This document shows positions 1-5,813 of a DNA stretch of 6,084 nucleotides, one piece after another. Made by a program: the position numbers and the translations under genes. Source of the DNA: Candidatus Omnitrophota bacterium (GTDB taxonomy: Bacteria; Omnitrophota; Gorgyraeia; Zapsychrales; Zapsychraceae); contig JAGQKQ010000111.1 in assembly GCA_020430005.1 (NCBI GenBank), positions 1 to 6,084 on the forward strand, in the 5' to 3' direction. The notes beneath the pieces were generated by a model. The model worked only from the letters and a program-made list of their open reading frames with translations, was not told the DNA's origin and ran no database searches. The first letter of the stretch is position 1. Every line of letters begins with the position of its first letter.

Positions 1-1266
1 CATGGCACGTCCGGCCAGAATAAGAAGAAAAGGAATGGCCGCTAAAATATAACGTGATTGGTAATTTCTCCATAAAATAAAAAAGGCCAGGATGATAATT
101 GCGGAGAGTGTCAGGATATTTTTCTGGGAATTATCATCGGGATATAGATGAAATAGTCCCGCAAAAGCGAATACATAAACAAAGGAAAATTCAATTAAAC
201 GGCCGAAATAAAAAACCGGCGGTTCATGCCGAAACAGGCCGCTGCCCCAGGAATGGGTAGGCAGCGGGCCAAAAGTTAAGGAGCGGGCGATGGATTCCCA
301 GAGAATAACCAAAAGTCCGGTAAATAATAGCCAGCCGGCTGCCGGGATTGATGGAGTTTGTCTATCTTGAATACGGTCCCCTTTGAAATATTTCAGCCCT
401 GCTCCGAGACAAAAGAGCAGAATGATGAGAAGACCGGCTTTTAGTAAGGAAAATCCTTCAAATAATCGAACAACCTCATAATGAAGTGTGGCCTGATTTT
501 GAATGAGTGTCGGGCCGTAGACTTTATAATTCCAGATAAACCAGGGCGTCAGGACCACAAAAGGCAAAAAGAGGCTGAGGATAAAAAATCCGTTGCGCCA
601 TAAGCGTGGGCGGTAACTGATTGCGTAAAGAGCGAAGGCGAATGTTAAAAGACAACCGGTATATTTTGTCGCTGCCGCTAATCCGACAGCCACGCCGCTT
701 AATAGGAAAAAAATATTCTTTTCTTTTTTAACAGCTTGGGAGAAAAAAAGGACAGCCAAGACAGAAAAGAATGTAAGCGTCGTTCCTAACCACACTTTTT
801 GTGAACAGATGATGCTGACAGGGTCCATCCAAAGAAGGAGTGAGGCAATGAGTCCTGCTTTTCGGTCATACACCGATGTTCCAAGCAAGTATACCAGTGG
901 AATGGTTAGGGCCGATAACAGCAGCGAAACATATCCCGCGGCCAGCATTGTTTCTCCAAAGAATTGCATCGAAACAGCAATCAGAAAAACAAATAAGGGG
1001 GGATGTTTAAAAAGCGGTTGAGTAAAATAATCCGGTAAAGTACGTCCTTTAGCCATCAGTTCTTCGGCGTAGGGAATGGTATTATAATTATTAATATCGG
1101 TACGGATTTGTTTGGCCATCCGGGAGTAAACGACTTCGTCAATGCTGCGGGCGGGGCTGTTTTTAAAGTTATCCAGACGTAAAAAAAATGCTGAGGCTGT
1201 TAACAGCCCCAGCAGGATCATTATAAAAAAGGTTGATAGTGTTTTATTGGACAATATGAACCTCAT
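1..1266 (-). CDS. GT39/ArnT-like membrane glycosyltransferase (partial, C-terminus outside window)
   Basis: The frame is open from an ATG at 1266 to the window edge, giving 422 residues and no stop. The protein is a multipass membrane protein. A first hydrophobic helix (about residues 10-28) is followed by an extracytoplasmic loop with the acidic pair D43-E44 in a DExxY context, then HPPL at 88-91, the layout of GT39/PMT_2 enzymes such as ArnT. Many Leu/Ile/Phe-rich helices follow, including a GLAAATKY segment typical of the family. Such enzymes transfer a sugar from a polyprenyl-phosphate donor to a lipid, glycan or protein at the outer face of the inner membrane; the acceptor here cannot be told. 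Family members usually have about 450-600 residues, so only the C-terminal part is missing. No clear Shine-Dalgarno precedes the ATG, because a heptamer repeat comes to within a few bases of it. The gene lies 82 bp downstream of pfkA on the same strand and may be co-transcribed with it. Confidence 0.85.
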   Translation of the reverse strand, partial: MRFILSNKTLSTFFIMILLGLLTASAFFLRLDNFKNSPARSIDEVVYSRMAKQIRTDINNYNTIPYAEELMAKGRTLPDYFTQPLFKHPPLFVFLIAVSMQFFGETMLAAGYVSLLLSALTIPLVYLLGTSVYDRKAGLIASLLLWMDPVSIICSQKVWLGTTLTFFSVLAVLFFSQAVKKEKNIFFLLSGVAVGLAAATKYTGCLLTFAFALYAISYRPRLWRNGFFILSLFLPFVVLTPWFIWNYKVYGPTLIQNQATLHYEVVRLFEGFSLLKAGLLIILLFCLGAGLKYFKGDRIQDRQTPSIPAAGWLLFTGLLVILWESIARSLTFGPLPTHSWGSGLFRHEPPVFYFGRLIEFSFVYVFAFAGLFHLYPDDNSQKNILTLSAIIILAFFILWRNYQSRYILAAIPFLLILAGRAM

Positions 1267-1270
1267 TTTA

Positions 1271-1331
1271 AGTTGCTCGTTGCTCGGGACTAGTTGCTTG
1301 CTAGCAACTAACGACTAGCAACCAGTAACTA
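1271..1331. repeat. Heptamer array arranged as a dyad between pfkA and the glycosyltransferase gene
   Basis: The right half reads as consecutive heptamers GCAACTA, ACGACTA, GCAACCA and GTAACTA (1304-1331). The left half (1271-1298) is a similar series on the other strand. The core TAGTTGCT (1291-1298) and AGCAACTA (1303-1310) is an exact 8-bp inverted repeat around a 4-nt loop. Over the full 28-nt arms about 21 positions pair. No T-tract follows on either strand, so it does not look like a standard intrinsic terminator. Confidence 0.7.
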
Positions 1332-1348
1332 AGTGGCATGTTGCCTAT

Positions 1349-2557
1349 CTACATAATACGTTCGACTTTGCCTTTTTTCTCTTCAGTTTCCATTTCTTTA
1401 TTTTCAGGACGGCGGCCGAAATTAATACCCAAGCGCTCATAGAACGAAATCATACCGGCATCGACATAGCGCTGTTTGATGACTTTTTTAGTTTCCAAGT
1501 ATTGGATTTTTCCGCGGTTAACGCCAACAACAGTAACACCATAAACACCATTTTTTAGAAGAACAACAGCGCCGCCGCCAACTTCTTTTCCAAAGTTAAC
1601 GTCATAAACGGAAGAATGTCCACAACGAACTAAGTGGCCCGGAGCGACGGAGCGGACTTCCGGAATTTCGTAAAGATTTTCCACGAACATTTTTTCTTTC
1701 TTCATGAAGTCCTTAACGGCTGGATCAGCCGCAAAGCGTTTCGTTAATTCATTAACAACATATTTTCCGGCACCGGCCAGACGTTTGTGTCCGAACGCAT
1801 CGGCCGGAGCAGTTTCATCATAAAGTTCCGATCCACTGGCGTCTTTTAAACCTTCGGCAACAAGAATAAGATAAGTTCCGGCTTTGACATCCGATTCTGT
1901 AACACGCTTCATAAAACGTGTTTTACAATGCTCGTAAACAATGTCGAAGTCGACAGGAATTTCCGGAATCAGGACCGCATCAGCTTCCGCGGCAACACCG
2001 GCGCGAAACGCCGTATGTCCGGCATAACGTCCGAATACTTCCATAACGATAATACGGTTATGAGTACGGCCGGTTGTTTTAATATCTTCCGCAAAAGCGG
2101 CAATACGGTTTACAGTTGAATCAAATCCGACCGAATAGCTTTGCAAGTCAAGGTCCATTGTTTTAGGGGCATGCACACATTTAATACCTTGCTCGGTTAA
2201 ATCCACCATAACACTTCCGGTATCGTCACCACCGCTAATGACCAAACCGTCCAGTTTAAATTTGGCCAGACCCTTTTTAATTTGTTTATATTTATCCGGA
2301 TTTTCGATTTTTTTAATTTTTACGCGGGAATGTCCGGCTTCAGAACCAGCAACGTTGGAATTGACAAAATCCACACGGGAAGGCGTTAATTCGACTAATT
2401 TATCGAAATCCTGAAGATTATAAAGTCCCGCATAACCATTAGGGATAATATAAGATTGAATGTCAAGATTATGGCCCATTGAGGCAGCGCCTTTTACTAC
2501 CGCATTTAACCCGCCGCAATCACCACCGCTCGTTAAAATACCAATTTTTTTCATCAT
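1349..2557 (-). CDS. pfkA: 6-phosphofructokinase with PPi-type specificity residues
   Basis: The enzyme phosphorylates fructose 6-phosphate to fructose 1,6-bisphosphate in the cytoplasm, the committing step of glycolysis. Visible family motifs are GILTSGGD (6-13), GGDDTGS (109-115), PKTMDLD (131-137), EVFGRYAG (173-180) and ADAVLIPE. In known PFKs, Asp at the position of D112 (Gly in ATP-PFKs) and Lys at K132 (Gly in ATP-PFKs) go with pyrophosphate as phosphoryl donor, which would make the step reversible. The catalytic base matches D135. Odd points are CGGLNA where CPGLNA is usual, Leu136 where the PFK motif normally has Asn, Phe175 for the usual Met, and a charged Lys/Glu-rich tail after about residue 385. 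Length is 402 residues, longer than the roughly 320 of E. coli PfkA. Two ATGs stand in tandem (2557 and 2554). The AGGAG at 2561-2565 is 3 nt from the first and 6 nt from the second, so the second (401 residues) is the likelier start. If PPi dependence is shown, pfp is the better name. Confidence 0.93.
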   Translation of the reverse strand: MMKKIGILTSGGDCGGLNAVVKGAASMGHNLDIQSYIIPNGYAGLYNLQDFDKLVELTPSRVDFVNSNVAGSEAGHSRVKIKKIENPDKYKQIKKGLAKFKLDGLVISGGDDTGSVMVDLTEQGIKCVHAPKTMDLDLQSYSVGFDSTVNRIAAFAEDIKTTGRTHNRIIVMEVFGRYAGHTAFRAGVAAEADAVLIPEIPVDFDIVYEHCKTRFMKRVTESDVKAGTYLILVAEGLKDASGSELYDETAPADAFGHKRLAGAGKYVVNELTKRFAADPAVKDFMKKEKMFVENLYEIPEVRSVAPGHLVRCGHSSVYDVNFGKEVGGGAVVLLKNGVYGVTVVGVNRGKIQYLETKKVIKQRYVDAGMISFYERLGINFGRRPENKEMETEEKKGKVERIM

Positions 2558-2560
2558 AAA

Positions 2561-2565
2561 CTCCT
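2561..2565 (-). promoter_or_regulatory. Shine-Dalgarno of pfkA
   Basis: AGGAG on the minus strand lies 3 nt before the ATG at 2557 and 6 nt before the ATG at 2554. The spacing favours initiation at 2554. Confidence 0.7.
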
Positions 2566-2574
2566 GTTCGATTC

Positions 2575-2602
2575 TAGTTGTTGGTGCTTAGTGCCTGGTG
2601 CT
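2575..2602 (-). repeat. Heptamer array, four copies, minus-strand orientation
   Basis: The plus strand reads TAGTTGT, TGGTGCT, TAGTGCC, TGGTGCT in exact 7-nt register. Its reverse complement fits the NNNACYA consensus of the other arrays. It lies about 10 nt upstream of the pfkA Shine-Dalgarno, so it would be in the pfkA 5' leader. Confidence 0.65.
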
Positions 2603-2633
2603 AAGTATCTTTAAAATCAGGCCCTAAAAACAA

Positions 2634-2661
2634 ATTATATTTAACTGTTAATTGCTGGCAT
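2634..2661 (-). promoter_or_regulatory. Possible sigma70-type promoter for pfkA
   Basis: On the minus strand there is a perfect TATAAT at 2639-2634. A four-of-six -35 match, ATGCCA at 2661-2656, lies 16 nt upstream. The -35 is weak and the region is AT-rich, so chance is a real alternative. A start near 2627 would place the heptamer array 2575-2602 in the leader. Confidence 0.35.
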
Positions 2662-2683
2662 TTATAATTTCTGACTTATGCCA

Positions 2684-2711
2684 AGAACTAGGCACTAGAA
2701 ACTAGTGACTA
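2684..2711 (+). repeat. Heptamer array, four copies of NNNACTA
   Basis: Four uninterrupted heptamers, AGAACTA, GGCACTA, GAAACTA and GTGACTA, share the last four bases exactly while the first three vary. The array is in opposite orientation to the one at 2575-2602 and 81 bp away. The GGCACTA unit occurs in both, inverted. Confidence 0.7.
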
Positions 2712-2797
2712 TTATGAAGGCATAAATTAACATAAAAAGGCCGAAAATTCAAATGCAAATTTAGGTTATGGGTACTGGCTGCTTGTGTTAATTGTTT

Positions 2798-2878
2798 GTC
2801 ATTCCCGCGTAGGCGGGAATCTAGTTATAAAGATATTTATATTCCTTTTTACTGGATCCCCGCTTTCGCGGGGATGAC
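2798..2878. repeat. Pair of inverted REP-like palindromes (small MITE or BIME-like unit)
   Basis: Left arm 2798-2825 and right arm 2851-2878 are inverted copies of 28 nt matching at about 23 positions, separated by 25 AT-rich bases. Each arm is itself a hairpin: ATTCCCGC/GCGGGAAT with loop GTAG (2801-2820) and ATCCCCGC/GCGGGGAT with loop TTTC (2856-2875). The outer ends are GTCAT and ATGAC. Sequences of this GTCATTCCCGCG...GCGGGAAT type are widespread dispersed repeats in many bacterial genomes. The differences between arms preserve pairing within each hairpin. It sits downstream of recN and would be transcribed in its 3' region. Confidence 0.8.
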
Positions 2879-2882
2879 CCTT

Positions 2883-2917
2883 GAGACTAAGCACTGGCAA
2901 CTAGGAGCTAGCCGCTA
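2883..2917 (+). repeat. Heptamer array overlapping the recN 3' end
   Basis: Five heptamers in register, GAGACTA, AGCACTG, GCAACTA, GGAGCTA and GCCGCTA, fit NNNRCTA. The CTA of the third unit (2901-2903) is, on the minus strand, the TAG stop of recN. The next two units encode most of the last five residues. Confidence 0.65.
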
Positions 2918-4568
2918 ACTTTAGCATGTCGGTCGCATGCTTGACGGCAATAGCACTTTCGGTTTGCCCGCTCATCATTTCGGCCAATTCCTGAACACGT
3001 TCTTTTTGGTCAAGTATCCGGACATCAGTAATCGTCCGCTTGTCTTTTACAGATTTGGTGACTTTCATATGAAGGTTTGCGAAAGAGGCGATCTGAGGGA
3101 GGTGGGTAATCACAATAACCTGTCGGATTTTAGACAGTTCTCTTAACTTTTGTCCGGTTACGGTGCCCAGACGTCCGCCGATTTGCGCGTCAATTTCATC
3201 AAAAATAAGCACAGGAATTGGGTCCACTTTAATCAAGGCTTTCTTAAGCGCCAGCATTAAACGGGCAGCCTCTCCGGAGGATACGATTTCTGACAGAGGC
3301 TTTAGATCTTCACCGGCATTAGGGCTAATAAAGAATGTGATATTATCATAACCGGCAGGGCGTACCAGGCTGCTTTTTTCAAAGCGCACTTCAAATTGCA
3401 CATTGGCGATGCCGAGTTCGGACAATTCTTTTTCGATGGTCTTTTTTAATAGAAAAGCTTGTTCTTTTCGGAGTTTGCTCATTTTTTGCGCAAGAGCCGT
3501 CAGCTCTTTTTCTTTTGCAGCGAGTTGTTTTTTTAATTCTGCGTCGTTATGTTCCAGATCATTAAGCAAATCGAATTTTTCCTTTGCGCTTTGATAGAAT
3601 GAACGCGCGTCATCTAACGTCGGTCCATATTTGCGCAGGATGTCATCGTAAATATCGCATTGCTGATGAATTTCTTCGGCACGAGCCGGCTCAAAAGACA
3701 GGCCGTCGGCATAATCATTCACTTCATTAATCAATTGTTCATTAAGGTCCTGACATTGGGTTAAAAGATCCATTAACGGCTCAGTGGATTCATCGGTCTG
3801 ATTTAATGTTTTCATCGGGCCGAAGGCTTTGCGTAATAATTCAGAAGTAGAGTTTTCCGAGTTTTCCAGAAATTCCTGTAGTTGATTCGTACACTCAAAT
3901 AAGCGTTCGGCATTAGTCAGTTTGGTTTGTTGTTCTTTCAGGCTTTGATACTCTTCGTCTTGCAGGGAAACCTGTTCCAATTCTTTAACTTGATGAGACA
4001 ATAAATCAATCTCCCGATCACGAGAGGAGGATAGATCGCGGAGTTCGTTGAGTTGCTGTCTTATTTTGGTATATTCGTTGTAACCTTTATCATATTCATT
4101 GCGAATAGAGCCAAAATCCACCAGACGATCCAGCATCTGAATATGCGATTCTGTCGCTAACAACATCTGATGATCATGCGGACCGTGAAAGTCCATCAAA
4201 TGGTTTCCTATTTCCTTTAACTGACTGACTGTGATCATTTGCCCGTTAACTTTTATGGAATTACGGCCATTCGTTCTGGAGACACGCTGAATAATAATAT
4301 TCGGATCGTCTTCCGGACAAAGTTCCTGAAAGATACTCAACTGACGCAATTCATCATTTAGAAAAAAAGCGGCTTCGATAATACAGGGATTTTCAGGATC
4401 ACGGATTTGCGATGTGCTGATACGATCACCCAGGGCGACACGCAGAGCGCCGATGACAATAGATTTTCCAGCGCCGGTTTCTCCGGTAAGAACATTCAAA
4501 TGATCATCAAATTCTAAAGTGAGTTGGTTGATCAGGCCGAAATTTTTAATTGTTAAATGTGTAAGCAT
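2901..4568 (-). CDS. recN: DNA repair protein RecN
   Basis: RecN is a cytoplasmic SMC-like ATPase acting at DNA double-strand breaks during recombinational repair. The 555-residue length is normal for the family. The N-terminal ATPase half has Walker A GETGAGKS (29-36) and the RecN block HGPHDHQ (128-134; many RecNs have HGQHxHQ). A charged, helix-forming coiled-coil region follows at roughly 150-385. The C-terminal half has the ABC signature region SSGEAARLMLALK (from 430), Walker B VLIFDEID (453-460) followed by AQIGGR, and the H-loop in VITHLPQIAS (H489). The signature reads SSGE where SGGE is usual. The start ATG is followed at once by the conserved LTHLTIKNFGLI opening, so it is secure. 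A GGAG lies about 12 nt upstream, a long spacing that suggests modest translation. The final LAASS and stop lie in a heptamer repeat. It is divergent from icd and 343 bp from pfkA. Confidence 0.96.
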   Translation of the reverse strand: MLTHLTIKNFGLINQLTLEFDDHLNVLTGETGAGKSIVIGALRVALGDRISTSQIRDPENPCIIEAAFFLNDELRQLSIFQELCPEDDPNIIIQRVSRTNGRNSIKVNGQMITVSQLKEIGNHLMDFHGPHDHQMLLATESHIQMLDRLVDFGSIRNEYDKGYNEYTKIRQQLNELRDLSSSRDREIDLLSHQVKELEQVSLQDEEYQSLKEQQTKLTNAERLFECTNQLQEFLENSENSTSELLRKAFGPMKTLNQTDESTEPLMDLLTQCQDLNEQLINEVNDYADGLSFEPARAEEIHQQCDIYDDILRKYGPTLDDARSFYQSAKEKFDLLNDLEHNDAELKKQLAAKEKELTALAQKMSKLRKEQAFLLKKTIEKELSELGIANVQFEVRFEKSSLVRPAGYDNITFFISPNAGEDLKPLSEIVSSGEAARLMLALKKALIKVDPIPVLIFDEIDAQIGGRLGTVTGQKLRELSKIRQVIVITHLPQIASFANLHMKVTKSVKDKRTITDVRILDQKERVQELAEMMSGQTESAIAVKHATDMLKLAASS

Positions 4569-4588
4569 TTTTATACGGGCTCCAGCGT

Positions 4589-4636
4589 CCCTGAACTCCG
4601 GTGACCCAGAGGTTACAGGGTCTCAGGGTTACTGGG
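4589..4636. repeat. Octamer repeat with dyad symmetry in the recN leader
   Basis: Three abutting octamers, TTACAGGG, TCTCAGGG and TTACTGGG, run from 4613 to 4636. Upstream, CCCTGAAC (4589-4596) can pair with the GTTACAGGG at 4612-4620, or CCCTGA with TCAGGG at 4623-4628. The period of 8 and the GGG end separate it from the NNNACTA heptamers. If the recN promoter is right, this is transcribed as its 5' untranslated region. Confidence 0.5.
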
Positions 4637-4658
4637 GTTCCAAATTTTTAATGACTCT

Positions 4659-4687
4659 ATTATATACAATTTTTTTTATGTTGTTAT
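4659..4687 (-). promoter_or_regulatory. recN: Probable recN promoter
   Basis: On the minus strand there is TATAAT at 4664-4659, preceded after 17 nt by ATAACA at 4687-4682 (four of six against TTGACA). A start near 4652 gives a leader of about 85 nt. It interleaves with the icd promoter on the other strand. I saw no obvious LexA-type palindrome. Confidence 0.4.
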
Positions 4688-4690
4688 AAT
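4663..4690 (+). promoter_or_regulatory. icd: Probable icd promoter with extended -10
   Basis: TATAAT at 4685-4690 is preceded by TGT (4682-4684), making an extended -10 element. TATACA (4663-4668), 16 nt upstream, is a four-of-six -35. A start near 4697 leaves a short leader carrying the Shine-Dalgarno. Confidence 0.5.
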
Positions 4691-4720
4691 ATTTTTAAAT
4701 CCTGATTTAGTCTGGATTAC

Positions 4721-4726
4721 AGGAGG
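4721..4726 (+). promoter_or_regulatory. Shine-Dalgarno of icd
   Basis: A full AGGAGG lies 8 nt before the ATG at 4735, an ideal spacing. It fixes the icd start and predicts strong translation. Confidence 0.85.
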
Positions 4727-4734
4727 AAAGATAT

Positions 4735-5742
4735 ATGGAAAAACGCCGCATTACGGTCATTCCCGGAGACGGAATCGGACCGGACATCACAGAGGCCGCC
4801 CTAAAAATATTGAAAAAACTGGATTGTCCCTTTGAATATGATTTTGCCGAAGCCGGACAGACAGCCCTGGATAAGGGGGACGAGCTTATTCCGGCCAAAA
4901 CCATCGAATTGATTAAACAAAATGGTATTGCTTTAAAAGGCCCGATTACCACACCCGTTGGCGGCGGGTTTACATCTGTGAATGTGACGTTAAGAAAAAT
5001 GTTTGATTTGTATGCCAATGTTCGCCCGGCCTTATCGTATCCCGGTACAAAAGCCGTTTTTGAAGACATTGATATCATCACCATTCGGGAAAATACAGAA
5101 GGGATGTATTCGGGAGAAGGACAGGTGGTCACGCAAAGCGGAACACATGCCGAAGCCATTAGTGTGATGACTAAAAAAGGATGCGAACGTGTCTCGACAT
5201 TCGCCTATGAATTCGCCCGAAAGAAAGGACGAAAGAAAGTTGCGATTGTTCATAAAGCCAATATTATGAAATCCACCTCGGGATTATTTTTAAAAACGGC
5301 CAGAGAAATTGCCCAGAAATACTCGGATATCGAGACGGTGGAATACATTGTGGATAATTGTTGTATGCAGTTGGTGATGAATCCTCATCAGTTTGATATG
5401 ATTTTGACGACCAATTTATTTGGTGATATTGTTTCGGATTTGTGCGCCGGCTTGGTGGGCGGATTAGGTATGGCGCCGGGAGCGAATATCGGAGATTATG
5501 TGGCTATCTTTGAAGCTGTTCATGGCAGTGCTCCGGACATTGCCGGAAAGAACCTGGCGAATCCGGTGGCCCTGATTCTTGCGGCCGCTTTGATGCTGGA
5601 TCATTTGGGAATGGCCGATCGGGCCGACCGTATCCGTGCGGCTATTGAACAGACGATTTCCGCCGTTGACCGGACTACCAAGGATCTGGGCGGTACCGGG
5701 GGAACTAAGGAATTCACCGAGGCGATACTAGGGCGCTTATAA
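4735..5742 (+). CDS. icd: Isocitrate dehydrogenase, NAD-dependent type
   Basis: The protein belongs to the beta-decarboxylating dehydrogenase family and probably converts isocitrate to 2-oxoglutarate and CO2 in the cytoplasm (TCA cycle, glutamate supply). It opens with VIPGDGIGP (8-16). Substrate residues fit IDH: S81 and N83 in TSVNVTLRK, R87, R97 in YANVRP, and R118 and Y125 in IRENTEGMYSGEG, where isopropylmalate dehydrogenases have a different RELTGG-type loop. K174 (HKANIMK) matches the catalytic lysine, and D207, D231 and D235 the metal ligands. In the cofactor loop HGSAPDIAGK (263-272), D268-I269 replaces the Lys-Tyr of NADP-specific E. coli IDH, so NAD is predicted. At 335 residues it is the short, IDH3-like form, much shorter than the roughly 416 of E. 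coli Icd. Homoisocitrate dehydrogenase is the main alternative. A strong Shine-Dalgarno supports the start. It stands alone between a divergent promoter and its own terminator. Confidence 0.92.
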   Translation: MEKRRITVIPGDGIGPDITEAALKILKKLDCPFEYDFAEAGQTALDKGDELIPAKTIELIKQNGIALKGPITTPVGGGFTSVNVTLRKMFDLYANVRPALSYPGTKAVFEDIDIITIRENTEGMYSGEGQVVTQSGTHAEAISVMTKKGCERVSTFAYEFARKKGRKKVAIVHKANIMKSTSGLFLKTAREIAQKYSDIETVEYIVDNCCMQLVMNPHQFDMILTTNLFGDIVSDLCAGLVGGLGMAPGANIGDYVAIFEAVHGSAPDIAGKNLANPVALILAAALMLDHLGMADRADRIRAAIEQTISAVDRTTKDLGGTGGTKEFTEAILGRL

Positions 5743-5750
5743 TTAAGTTA

Positions 5751-5810
5751 CTGGATGCCGGTTGGTAGCAATCAGTAGCCCCAGCGACCAGCAACAAGCA
5801 GCCAGTTTTT
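5751..5810 (+). terminator. Intrinsic terminator of icd made from a heptamer repeat
   Basis: Arms 5751-5768 and 5788-5805 pair at about 13 of 18 positions (CTGG/CCAG, TGC/GCA and GTTG/CAAC blocks) around a 19-nt loop. T5 follows at 5806-5810. The right arm consists of heptamers CAGCGAC, CAGCAAC and AAGCAGC, the same family as the other arrays. The hairpin is imperfect, so efficiency is uncertain. Confidence 0.6.
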
Positions 5811-5813
5811 CCC

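Larger units (their letters stand above)
2558..2900. other. 343-bp recN-pfkA intergenic region, no gene seen
   Basis: I see no convincing coding frame or RNA gene here. The gap holds two heptamer arrays in opposite orientation (2575-2602 and 2684-2711), a possible minus-strand promoter for pfkA (2634-2661), a pair of inverted REP-like palindromes (2798-2878), and the start of a third heptamer array that runs into recN. The segment 2712-2797 is AT-rich and shows nothing I can name. No hairpin plus T-tract terminator for recN is evident on the minus strand. Confidence 0.6.

Noticed and set aside
809..1021. Plus-strand frame of 70 codons
   Set aside because: It lies antisense inside the well-supported membrane glycosyltransferase and shows no family features.
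1928..2119. Plus-strand frame of 63 codons inside pfkA
   Set aside because: Antisense shadow of conserved PFK sequence; no ribosome binding site or recognisable motif.
2798..2878. Bidirectional intrinsic terminators for recN
   Set aside because: The hairpins are strong, but neither is followed by a T-tract in the recN direction, so a dispersed REP-like element is the better reading.
1271..2917. CRISPR array
   Set aside because: The repeats are 7-nt units in direct contact, with no spacer-sized unique sequences between conserved 25-40-nt repeats and no cas genes.
2937..3594. Three plus-strand frames of 62-69 codons inside recN
   Set aside because: They are antisense to RecN ATPase and coiled-coil sequence and have low-complexity, non-protein-like translations.
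4707..5253. Two minus-strand frames of 150 and 73 codons overlapping icd
   Set aside because: Antisense to conserved catalytic parts of isocitrate dehydrogenase. The longer one also runs through the icd Shine-Dalgarno, and its residue composition is not convincing.
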